A stretch of DNA of 64,000 bases from CBDFLD01 sp965249005 (GTDB lineage: Bacteria > Acidobacteriota > UBA6911), in contig CBDFLD010000022.1 of the NCBI GenBank assembly GCA_965249005.1, positions 682,001 through 746,000 of the forward strand, in the 5' to 3' direction. Position 1 is the stretch's first letter. Each line of letters begins with the position of its first letter. This document shows positions 54,653 to 63,800 of this stretch, piece after piece. Position numbers and translations under genes: made by a program. Below the pieces are notes generated by a model. That model saw only the letters and a program-made list of their open reading frames with translations, did not search any database and was not told where the DNA came from.

Positions 54653-55782
54653 CTAGCCTATCTTACCCTTGCAGCGACACCAGGCTGCGCCGATCGCGGC
54701 GACCCGGTCTTTTCCGGTACCAGCCCGGTTGGTTTCACCAACCCGGTTGGCTTCGCCAACCTCGCCGTGATAAAGGACGATGCTGCGACGGGATTCTCCA
54801 ATGGAGGATGGCGGTACGATCGGTATGAATCGTTGGAACCGCTCGATTCCGGCGCGCGCATCACCGTCGCCGATCTCGCGGGTCCGGGACTCATCACCCA
54901 CATACACACGACCCGTCATCGGCCGGCGGAAAAGTGCGCGCGCGGCATCGTGCTGGAGATCTACTTCGACGGCGAGGAGCGGCCTGCGGTCCTTTCCCCG
55001 CTGGCCGATTTCTTTGGTGACGGCTGTAACGGCGGCAGTCAGTACTTCAGCGCATCGCTGATAGAGTGCGCCCCCTGGAGCTATAACTGCTACTTCCCTA
55101 TGCCCTTCAAGACCGGAGCCAAGGTCATACTCCGCAACGATACGAATCAGGATACGCGCAACTACAGCTATGTGGAGTGGTGCCGGACTGGGACGAGAGG
55201 CTCGGGTACTTTCATGCGACCTACCGGAGAAGATCTCTGCAGCTGACCAAGGACTCGAACAAAGTGATGTTTCAAGTCGAGGGAAAGGGACACTTCCTTG
55301 GCCACCAGTACAGCATCACGACCGACGAGCCGTTCTTCCAGCATTTCATGATCGTGATGGAAGGAAACAACGAAGTAGACATTGACGGTACCGAGCGAGC
55401 ATTGGACTATCTGGGCACTGAGGACTCGTTCACATTTAGCTGGGGGTTTCAGCAGCCGTTTGCAGGCCTGCGCGCCGGAATGCCACTGATTTCAAAGGAG
55501 GCGATCCACCGGCTTTCCCTTTATCGATTCCACGACCACATGCCGATCCGTTTCGAGCAGAGCCTTACCTGGAAGATCAACTGGACCCAGGAACGGCAGT
55601 TTGCCGCGCTACCGAACTGGGAGGAGGCGTGGCAGAACGGCGGATGCTGGGTGGACTACGCCACCGTTCACTACTGGTACCAACAGCAGCCGGCTGGCTA
55701 CGAGCATACAACGATGGAGGGGCCGGACGAGCGAGCTCGGCCATTCTGCATTGATGTCGACTCCCTGATATAAGAGAGGCAC

Positions 55783-57447
55783 ATGCGACCTTTCAAGACC
55801 CTACAATTCGCTCTCCTGCTCGGGACGCTTGCGATGCTGTTCTGGAAGTTTGGCAATGGAGTCGAACCACCGGAGCACGGCACGCTGGAGCTGAGCATCA
55901 TCGAAGGCGATTCCCGGCAGCCCACTTCCGCGCGGATCGAAGTTCTGGACCGGCAGGGCAATGGCTACGTGGCCGAAGATGCGTTTCCCTTCGGAGGCGT
56001 CGGAACCGTGCGAGAGACGCCCTGGAGCGGGAGCATTGCGGACGCCCACGCGGAAATGAACCCGGAGTTTCGGCACCTGTACGCCCAATCGGTGCAGTTC
56101 TATGGCTACGGAAGCTGCCGGCTTTCGCTTCCTCCCGGCAACTATCGCGTGCGCGTGAGCAAGGGGACCGAGTACGAGCTTTCAGAGCTGTCGGTGGAGA
56201 TCCGGGGCGGTGAGAAACGCCAGGAGACAATCCGGCTCACGCGTTGGATTGATCCGAGGAAAGGTGGATGGTACAGCGCCGACGCCCACCTGCACATCGC
56301 CCGCCCCCATAGAGAACTGAACCCTGAGATATCGAGATGGATGCAGGCCGAAGATCTACACGTGGCGCATCTGCTGCAGTTCGGCAACGTCAAGGGCTTC
56401 ATCAATATGGTCCAGTACGCGTACGGCGAGGCCGGAATCTACCAGGAAGGAGATTACCTGCTCGCCTCGGGTCAGGAGAATCCACGCACCCACATGCTGG
56501 GTCATACGATCACGCTCGGCGCGAGCCATCCCATTCACTTTCCCGATGATTACCTGATCTATAGAAAGTTCTGGGAGCAGGCACGCCGCCAAGGTGCCCT
56601 GGTCGGCTATGCCCACGGAGGACTCTTTTCGAACGCCCAGTACGGGCTCGCCATCGATCTTCCCACCAACCTGCTCAGCTTCCTCGAGGTCATGCAGTTT
56701 CAACAAGGAGCGTACTACGAGGTCTGGTACAACATCCTCAACACGGGTTTTTCGATCGCTCCGTTGGCCGGAACCGATTATCCATACGGCCGCCGTCCCC
56801 CGGGGCGAGAGCGCTTCTATACCAAGCTGGACGGGCCCCTGACCCCCTTGACCTTTGACCGGTGGCTCGAAGCGGTGGCCGCGGGGAGAACCTTCGTCAC
56901 AAACGGGCCGGTGCTCGACTTCGCCGTCAACGGCAAACAGATCGGCGACGAGCTCGTGCTCGAAAAGCCCGGTTCGGTTCGAATCGAGGGGGGTGTCCGC
57001 TTCGATCCGGAACGCGATGACGTCCGTCGACTCGAGCTGATCCACAACGGTGAGGTCTTGGAGACATTCGCTCGTGAGGGCAATGAATCCGAGATTCGTT
57101 GCCGATTCCAGACCAAGATCTCCGAATCGGGCTGGCTGGCGCTTCGGGCTTCGGGAACCAAGCTCGGGGAGAGCCGTGCCGGTGATTCGTTGGCCCACAC
57201 GGGAGCCGTTTATCTCCAGCTAGCCGGGGGCCCCACTCGAGCGGAGACCCCACGGGCAAGGGCTCTCGCCCGCGCTTGGATGACACGTCTCAAGGATCTC
57301 GATTTCCGACTCGCCTATTCCGCCGACACCCTGGGGTACTCCCGCTTCGACGAGGTGGTGCCAGGCGACTACGTTCGCAAGAAGCAGCAAGAGCTGTCCG
57401 ACGTCATTCGCAGCTCGATGAAACACTTCGAGGATCAAGCGCGGTAA
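55783..57447 (+). CDS. CehA/McbA-family (PHP-type) exported metallohydrolase-like protein
   Basis: This 554-residue protein starts 9 bp after the broken DUF2961 gene. The N-terminal hydrophobic stretch (FALLLGTLAMLFWKFG) is a signal or anchor, followed by a beta-sandwich (about 30-155). The CehA/McbA PHP-like domain begins at WYSADAHLHIARPH with H169 and H171 as the expected metal-binding HxH; GYAHGG and LAGTDYPYG are further conserved points. Members include ester and carbamate hydrolases, but many exported ones have no known substrate. Its translation may have depended on the upstream gene, so the insertion could be polar on it. Confidence 0.85.
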   Translation: MRPFKTLQFALLLGTLAMLFWKFGNGVEPPEHGTLELSIIEGDSRQPTSARIEVLDRQGNGYVAEDAFPFGGVGTVRETPWSGSIADAHAEMNPEFRHLYAQSVQFYGYGSCRLSLPPGNYRVRVSKGTEYELSELSVEIRGGEKRQETIRLTRWIDPRKGGWYSADAHLHIARPHRELNPEISRWMQAEDLHVAHLLQFGNVKGFINMVQYAYGEAGIYQEGDYLLASGQENPRTHMLGHTITLGASHPIHFPDDYLIYRKFWEQARRQGALVGYAHGGLFSNAQYGLAIDLPTNLLSFLEVMQFQQGAYYEVWYNILNTGFSIAPLAGTDYPYGRRPPGRERFYTKLDGPLTPLTFDRWLEAVAAGRTFVTNGPVLDFAVNGKQIGDELVLEKPGSVRIEGGVRFDPERDDVRRLELIHNGEVLETFAREGNESEIRCRFQTKISESGWLALRASGTKLGESRAGDSLAHTGAVYLQLAGGPTRAETPRARALARAWMTRLKDLDFRLAYSADTLGYSRFDEVVPGDYVRKKQQELSDVIRSSMKHFEDQAR

Positions 57448-57451
57448 AAAG

Positions 57452-57523
57452 GGGACGTTCCCCACGTTTACCGGGTTTTTTGGGAACTCCGCCTCAAAAC
57501 CCGGTAAACGTGGGGAACGTCCC
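57452..57523. repeat. Perfect 28-bp inverted repeat (hairpin) between convergent genes
   Basis: Arms at 57452-57479 and 57496-57523 are perfectly complementary over 28 bp. The left arm begins GGGACGTTCCCCACGTTTAC; the loop is 16 nt. It starts two bases past the CehA-type stop's neighbourhood and ends exactly at the Gfo/Idh stop, so it can terminate both genes. Its length and perfection exceed an ordinary terminator and suggest a mobile palindromic element. Confidence 0.95.
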
Positions 57524-58749
57524 TACCAGCGCGCTACTTTCCCGGTGCGAAACGCGCGATTTCCTAGATGGGCACCCTCGACGGCGCATACTCCGGCCTC
57601 GGCTGGAGCGTTCGGTGTCTTTCGGCTGCGAACGCATTCGATCCAGTTCGTCAAGTGAAGGAGCTCCCCGTCGGGGTTGCTGTCGAAATCGTTCCCTCGT
57701 GGCTTGTCTCCGTAAATGCGCGTGCGATGCTCGGCTTTGCGGCCCGGCTCCGGATGTATCTCGTAGCGCCCGCGATCGAGGTACAGTGTCGCATCCCTTC
57801 CCATGAACTCCAGCATGGCGCGGTTGCGGGCGTTGACGAAGGTCCCCTCGAAGTAGATCTGGACCTCCTTATCGGGATACTGCAGCAACGTTTGAATCGT
57901 ATCCGGCGTTTCCCATACTCCCTTGGTAATGAAATTATCGCCGACCGTCGTGGCCAGGGAGGGGTGACCCAGATCCAGAAACCAGTTGGCCACGTCGATA
58001 TAGTGAACCATCAGGTCGGTGAGAATCCCTCCACCGAAATCCCAAAACCAGCGCCATTTCCGAAACCGGAAGGAATCGAAGGGCTGATCTTTCGCGGATC
58101 CGAGAAACCGCTTCCAGTCCACCCCTCTGGGGTCGACTTCGTTCACGCTGGTTCGAAACCAGGTGGGAAGGTTTCGATTCCAGGTGAGATGGACTTTGTG
58201 AACCGGTCCAATCTCGCCCGATTGGATCATTCTGAAGCCTTCTTGAAACTGCGGCATGCTTCGCTGCTGCATCCCGACCTGCACGATTCGCCTGTGCTTT
58301 CTTTCGGCCTCGATCACCGCAGCGCCCTCATTCAGGTTGTGGGTCAGCGGCTTCTCAACGTAGACATCCTTGCCAGCCTCGCAGGCATCCACGGTCATGG
58401 GCACGTGCCAGTGGTCCGGGCTCCCAATCAGGACCGCGTCCACGTCCTTGCGGTCCAATACCTCTTGGTAGTACTTGGTGGCAAAGGCCTTGGGATCGGC
58501 GATCTTCTTGGCTCGCTCCAGATTGTCGTCCCAGATGTCACAAACGGCGGTCATGCGCACGTCCGGCATCTTCGCGAGGGTGTTCATGAGCATGCGACAA
58601 CGGCCGCCGGTTCCAATGCATCCAACGTTCAAAGTCTCATTGGCCGGGTACCGCCGAACCGCGCCGGTCATCCCCGTCGTCACGAACCCTGCCGTACCCA
58701 TACCAACCGCAGTCGCGAAATCACGTCGTCCAATTTTGTTCTTGATCAT
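57523..58749 (-). CDS. Exported Gfo/Idh/MocA-family oxidoreductase
   Basis: This 408-residue protein has a Tat-type leader (GRRDFATAVGMGTAGF), the Rossmann start NVGCIGTGGRC (41-51) and EKP at 132-134. The catalytic-type DGGGxxxD/H region is seen as WFWDFGGGILTDLMVHYIDV (H in VHYID). The family performs NAD(P)-linked oxidation, reduction or hydrolysis of sugars; Tat-exported members carry a tightly bound cofactor across the membrane. It lies downstream of the GH97-like gene, on the same strand with a 97-bp gap, consistent with processing of released sugars. Confidence 0.92.
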   Translation of the reverse strand: MIKNKIGRRDFATAVGMGTAGFVTTGMTGAVRRYPANETLNVGCIGTGGRCRMLMNTLAKMPDVRMTAVCDIWDDNLERAKKIADPKAFATKYYQEVLDRKDVDAVLIGSPDHWHVPMTVDACEAGKDVYVEKPLTHNLNEGAAVIEAERKHRRIVQVGMQQRSMPQFQEGFRMIQSGEIGPVHKVHLTWNRNLPTWFRTSVNEVDPRGVDWKRFLGSAKDQPFDSFRFRKWRWFWDFGGGILTDLMVHYIDVANWFLDLGHPSLATTVGDNFITKGVWETPDTIQTLLQYPDKEVQIYFEGTFVNARNRAMLEFMGRDATLYLDRGRYEIHPEPGRKAEHRTRIYGDKPRGNDFDSNPDGELLHLTNWIECVRSRKTPNAPAEAGVCAVEGAHLGNRAFRTGKVARW

Positions 58750-58846
58750 TGCTGGTCTCCATTCTGCGCTGTGCGTCGTGCGTCATGTGCCTACCGCCCA
58801 TCACTGCAGGGATGTCGGTAAGCGCATAGCGCCAGGCGCATGACGC

Positions 58847-60814
58847 TTAGCGGCCAGCGGTTTCCGCTGGCCTAATCCACATGCTGTGGCCGCCGCCGGG
58901 GGCCATCACGGCTTCGATGACGTCTCCGCTTTCAGCTTTGGTCTTGCGGACGCGATAGCTCTCCTTGTTTGTCTCGAAATGGGTGTCGGCGGCATCTTCA
59001 TAAAGGGTCAATTCGTATCGCACGCCTTCTTTCAGAAAATTGAGGGCTATATCCAGTTTGCCCCCTTTTTCGTTTACCACACTGCCCACAAACCACTCTT
59101 CGCCCTTGCGGCGCGCTACTGTGATGTGCTCCGCCAGCTTGCTGTGCAGCACGCGCGTCTCATCCCAATCGGACCGAGCCGGCATCTTGGCGATGAACTC
59201 GAACAGATCCGCCTTCTTTTCATACTCTTCCGGGGCGTCCGGCAGTACCATCAAACCGCTGAAGCAAACCAAAACGCGGGCGTTTTCCGACGCCACGGTC
59301 GAGGGAACACTGCTGCGGGGCCAACCGATCCGCGAGGTTGCCCCCGGCTCGGTGTTGAGTGCATAGACGCCGTTGTTCATGTCCAGTGGTCCGGTGATTC
59401 CATTGATCATCACCATCTTCAAAAAACCCGTCGGAGAGTAGTTTCGCCGGGCATCCATCTGGGCGTGACAGTACTCACGCGTAACGGCGTTGGGATAGGT
59501 GCGGCGAACTCCCACCATCGGGGTGGGATTATCGTGGAAGTTGATCACAAGGCGCTGCGCCGCCGCTTTCGTGATGGCTTGCGCCGTAAAAACAGCGTTG
59601 TTCCCCCGGAAGCCGTACTTGACACCCGCGGCGCCGAATCTCGAATACTGCTCGAACACGTCCCCGCCTGCCAACTCACCATCCGGCCTTTCGCTCCATC
59701 GCTTGTAGAGCTTGTAGACGTCGTCCATCTTCGGCAGCTTTCCGCCGTGCTTGCCGTCCCAGTAGAGAATGATATCGACTCCCTTGTCGCGCGCGTACGA
59801 CATTACTTCTTCGAGATCGATCTCCGGTGCCACAATGAACTTCCCGTCTTTCACCTGATACCAGAACCAGTCGAGCAGAAAGAGCCGGACGTTGTGGTCG
59901 GAGCCAAAATCGATGAAGCGCTTGATGGAAGCGGTATCGGCTCCGTAGCGAAAATCACCGACCTTGTAGCCGCGGACCCGCCAGTCCCACATCGTTTTGC
60001 CCGTCCTTATCCACGAGGGGTCCTGTACCGCGCACTCGGCAGCCAGATTGATGGGCACGGGATTCACCAGCAGGTCCCCCGCTTTTTGTCCTATCAGTAG
60101 GACACGCCAGGGTGTCGCGTACTCATCCGCCTGTACCGTTGCTTGATTCCTGGACAGGAGTCCCGGGACGGTCTCGAGACGAGCTAGATCCATGGTATTG
60201 GTTTCAGCTTTGGAAACCGCCGTATATAGGTCGGATTCGAGGATTGCCAGGTAGCGATCCTCCTCGATACGAATCACGGCCGGAATGGACGCACCGCGCT
60301 GGTATGGCTCAAAAGAACTCAGCGGTACCGGACCCACCGGATCGATCTCTCCCTTCGGATGGTACATTGGGTAGTCCGCATCGAAAACATATTCCACCAT
60401 GTACTCGAGGGTCTTTCCTTTGAGCCCATCCTGCTCTGGAAAAGAGAATCGAAGTCCGACGCCCTGATCATAGACCCGGCAAACGAGGTTCAGACGAACG
60501 CCGTCCGCGAGGATCCTCAGCGTGCGTTCGTTGTAATGATCGCGCACACGACTGAACTGCCCCCATACCGGGCGCCAACTCCTATCTACCGTTTTGGTCT
60601 CGCTGCCCTCAATCCGATACGAAACATCCTTCAATATGGACAAGCAAGAACGTTGCACCAATGTCGATGCGTCGAGGACCACGCGGTAATGCAGACTTCC
60701 GCCATCAAGGCTCTCGACGACAACCTCGAGACGTCCATCCGGAGACGAAGTTCGGTATAGCGCCGCAGAAGCACAACCTGTGAGCAGACTCAACGCCGCG
60801 ACGGCAGACAGCAA
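58847..60814 (-). CDS. GH97-like glycoside hydrolase (lipoprotein)
   Basis: The 655-residue protein opens with a lipobox LLTGC near residue 14. An N-terminal beta-sandwich (about 20-290) and a TIM-barrel (about 290-560) follow, the usual GH97 plan. Barrel landmarks are FLLDWFWYQVKDGKF, ILYWDGKHGG, GAAGVKYGFRGNN, INFHDNPTPMVGVRRTYPNA and GPLDMNNGVYAL. At the position where the retaining subgroup has an Asp (KVDF) it reads KYGF, and the HE of SusB-like enzymes reads HD, so the catalytic set is non-standard. The family acts on alpha-glucosides or alpha-galactosides; the substrate here is uncertain. Confidence 0.85.
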   Translation of the reverse strand: MLSAVAALSLLTGCASAALYRTSSPDGRLEVVVESLDGGSLHYRVVLDASTLVQRSCLSILKDVSYRIEGSETKTVDRSWRPVWGQFSRVRDHYNERTLRILADGVRLNLVCRVYDQGVGLRFSFPEQDGLKGKTLEYMVEYVFDADYPMYHPKGEIDPVGPVPLSSFEPYQRGASIPAVIRIEEDRYLAILESDLYTAVSKAETNTMDLARLETVPGLLSRNQATVQADEYATPWRVLLIGQKAGDLLVNPVPINLAAECAVQDPSWIRTGKTMWDWRVRGYKVGDFRYGADTASIKRFIDFGSDHNVRLFLLDWFWYQVKDGKFIVAPEIDLEEVMSYARDKGVDIILYWDGKHGGKLPKMDDVYKLYKRWSERPDGELAGGDVFEQYSRFGAAGVKYGFRGNNAVFTAQAITKAAAQRLVINFHDNPTPMVGVRRTYPNAVTREYCHAQMDARRNYSPTGFLKMVMINGITGPLDMNNGVYALNTEPGATSRIGWPRSSVPSTVASENARVLVCFSGLMVLPDAPEEYEKKADLFEFIAKMPARSDWDETRVLHSKLAEHITVARRKGEEWFVGSVVNEKGGKLDIALNFLKEGVRYELTLYEDAADTHFETNKESYRVRKTKAESGDVIEAVMAPGGGHSMWIRPAETAGR

Positions 60815-60890
60815 GTATCGGAGGGCGGAACGCGGAATACGAGATCGGTTTCAGTGGTAAAACCTGATGGTTGGATCATGAATTGCCTCG

Positions 60891-63800
60891 CTACCGTCGC
60901 TTCTCTTCTGGGAAATCATCTGGATATGGTTGCCTCCGGGGCAGATTCAAGCTCTCGGCCAGAGAATCCCAGACACGAGGAACTCGGTACTCCGGTTCCC
61001 GATAGGGAACCGTTCGGCTGACCACGTTGTTGCGTTCCGTGATCTCTTGGTAAACATTCTCGGGATCCAAAACTACGGTTATGCGTACCGGATCATTCTC
61101 GCTGGCGCCGCCCGGAGAGGTCCATGGCAACTCGCGCCGGATACGGCGCGGTTCGAGATCGTTGGGAGCACCCAGGTGATCTATCTCGAAACGCTCCAGT
61201 CTGGTGCCCTCGCCCGGATCTCCCCTCCAGACCTCGACCGAAAACCGGCCGCAGTCCTTGTTTCCAATGTTGTGTATCGTGAGCCGTATCTGGCCGTTCC
61301 CATATTCGATTTCCTCAGCCGCGATTGCCAGATCCACGATCCGGTCCGGCTTCCTGGCGCCCGGAGCCACCTGTCTGATCTCCACCACGACCGGCTTTCT
61401 GGACGGAGCGTCGAAACGGATCGCATCTCCACGATGCAGATGCCGATAGGAAAACTTCTGAATCACCTCGTCGATCTCATCGTCGTCTTGGTTGTCAACA
61501 CCGACCACGACGGAGTGCTCGGCTCCCAGCTCCAGGTTCCACAGGTTTAGATGCACCGTCTCCGATTGGGATTTGAAATTGTACAGGATGAGTTTCGAAT
61601 GCGTTGGGGACGAGACCAAGTTCATGAACGCGATATCGCGCGATGTTTCGCGAAAGGTCATGGGAACAAAATCGAGACCATTGAGGGCCTTGCCGCCGGT
61701 CAGAAGCTCGACGATCGGATTCAGACCCGGCATGGCGATCCGGTCGGTGCTCACGATTTCCGACGTGACGGAGGGCCAGGTGGTACGGATGACTTGGAGC
61801 AGGTACTCCAAATCGATCCGATCCAGCGCCTTGTACTTGTCCTCCACTCGGCGCACCCCTCGGGGATCACCAACAGCGATAGTCGTCTCCGTATTGACAT
61901 CCTGGTTTCCCACGTCGGCAGCAACCGGCCGAAGCCACTTCTCATCGCCGGTATTGCCGTACATCCGGCTGAACAGATCCAGGATGAACTCCGCGTAGGT
62001 AGGATTCTCGTAGGCGTTGGTCTTTGGCGCCCCTTGTCGCCATACGCGGGCATGGTTGCCGCCCAGCGTGTCGGTGTGAAATCCAATGGGCCCGGGAATC
62101 ACCCACGGGGGTTTTCCATTCTCAGCGCGACGTCTGTCTTCCCACCAGGCTTCGGCCCATTCCGTGAAGAGGCGGTCGAGCTCATCGGTGGGCGAGTACC
62201 ACCACGCCCAGAACGCCGGCAGCAATGCTCTTCCATTGAGCGGGTGATCGATCTCGGCATCCAGCACGCCCCCGTAGCTCTTTCCGATCGTGCGGTTGCC
62301 CAGCACCATCGACTTGAAGTGCCGGTGCCCCTTGTCGTTGATTCCGGTCCAGAGATCGCGCATCAACTTGGCGATCTTCAGGCTCCGTTCGTAGTAAATT
62401 GGGTTGCCGTAGTCGATGCCCTGTATCAGCGCTTGCGAATCCCCCGTCCACTCGGCGGTGTGCTCAACATCGGCCTGCCCATCGAAAAAGCCCGCGTCAC
62501 GGTCGACCTCACCCGACCACCAAACGCCTTCCGTCAGTGCGCGAACGGCCTCCATGGCGTCCGGCGAGGCGTCTGGATTCATCAACATGAGCTGTTGCCA
62601 TACAATGTTGATCTCCACATCGTCCCCCCAGCCGCCGCCGAGCCGTCCGTCCGGAAGTTGCCGGTGACGATGCCACCAGTCCGCCTGGTCGATCAGGCGA
62701 TTGAAAGCCTCCCGCATCATCACAGCCCAGCGCGGTGCGTCCTCGGTCCCTTTGGAATAGTCTTTGACATCCCACCCCGTCGGGTCCCAGTCGAGAAAGT
62801 ACTGCGAGAAGCGGTTTCCGGCCACGCGTGCTTCCAGCTCGGCGAAGGTCTCCTCGGCCACATGCCAGGTTTGAGACCAGCGATGCGCGTCGATGTTTGC
62901 AAAGACGCGCCCGTAGCGCATCAGCTTTTTCGTATAGAGCAAGTCCTGGGGACCAATCCAGTTCAGCAGGCAGGCAGCTTCACTCCGTCCCTGACTCACG
63001 CCGGTTTCGACTCCATGCTCGAGTTTGTACTCGGCTTCCTTGAAGAAACGTGTCACATGGAGCAGATCCTCCAGAAGGATATTCTCTGGATCTCTCTTGA
63101 CCCCTTTGGCTAGAACCTGGCTTGCCGCGTCCGCCCAGCGCTGCTCCTGGGCAAAGTCCGTCTCCAGATGTCCTGCCAGGCTCAGAAAGGCCAGGGCCTT
63201 CAGTCGCGCCTCCGAGTCGGGAATGCGATCGAAGTGAGCCTCGGCCCCTCTCAAGTCTCCGCCGTTGAAGGCCTCCACACCCTGCAGCCCGTGGGAATCG
63301 GTGACCGAACGAGATACGATCAAGCGCTGGCGCACGAGCTCCAGCGGCGGGGGCTCGTAGGGCGCGATGGTCATGCCCGCCAGCGCCATTTGCGTGGCCG
63401 GACCATGGTAGTTCATCCGCTTTCCGAAGAAGCTCGTTGCCTTCGGCGCACGGCTGAGACCCATCACATAGGGAAGCTGTGAGTAATTGTAGTCCGGCGT
63501 CTCGGCCGCAACCTCGGCCCTTTCGTAGAAGAGATTGTCGTTGGCTCGCAAAGCAAGACGAAGGTTGTTGCGAACAACCCGGACCGGAAAGGAGACCCGG
63601 ACTGGCCAGGGCTCACCGGGAACCACGGACGCGCGCCACGGTGCCTTGGCGGTAAAGAGGTCCGCCGCCACCCGCTCGCCATTGGCGTATACTTCGATTC
63701 CATATCGAGGAATCTGCAGATCTCCAACGACCATGGTCACATGGTAACGGCCGTTGGGCAGCGCGACTTTGAAGGAGAGGACGTCGGGATTCAGTACGGC

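Larger units (their letters stand above)
52774..55773 (+). pseudogene. DUF2961 (GH172-like) lipoprotein gene, split by IS1380 and frameshifted
   Basis: The original start is the ATG at 52774; eight codons (MHTRVYIL) precede the IS. After the element the frame continues in phase at 54657: AYLTLAATPGCADRGD, a lipoprotein-type signal whose lipid Cys would be in TPGC. The DUF2961 body follows (GARITVADLAGPGLITHIHT, LADFFGDGCNGG, CYFPMPFKTGAKVIL). Near 55175-55195 a one-base change shifts the frame; the rest continues as PDWDERLGYFHATYRR ... LDYLGTEDSFTFSWGF to a stop at 55773. Two independent lesions make it non-functional. Confidence 0.92.
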
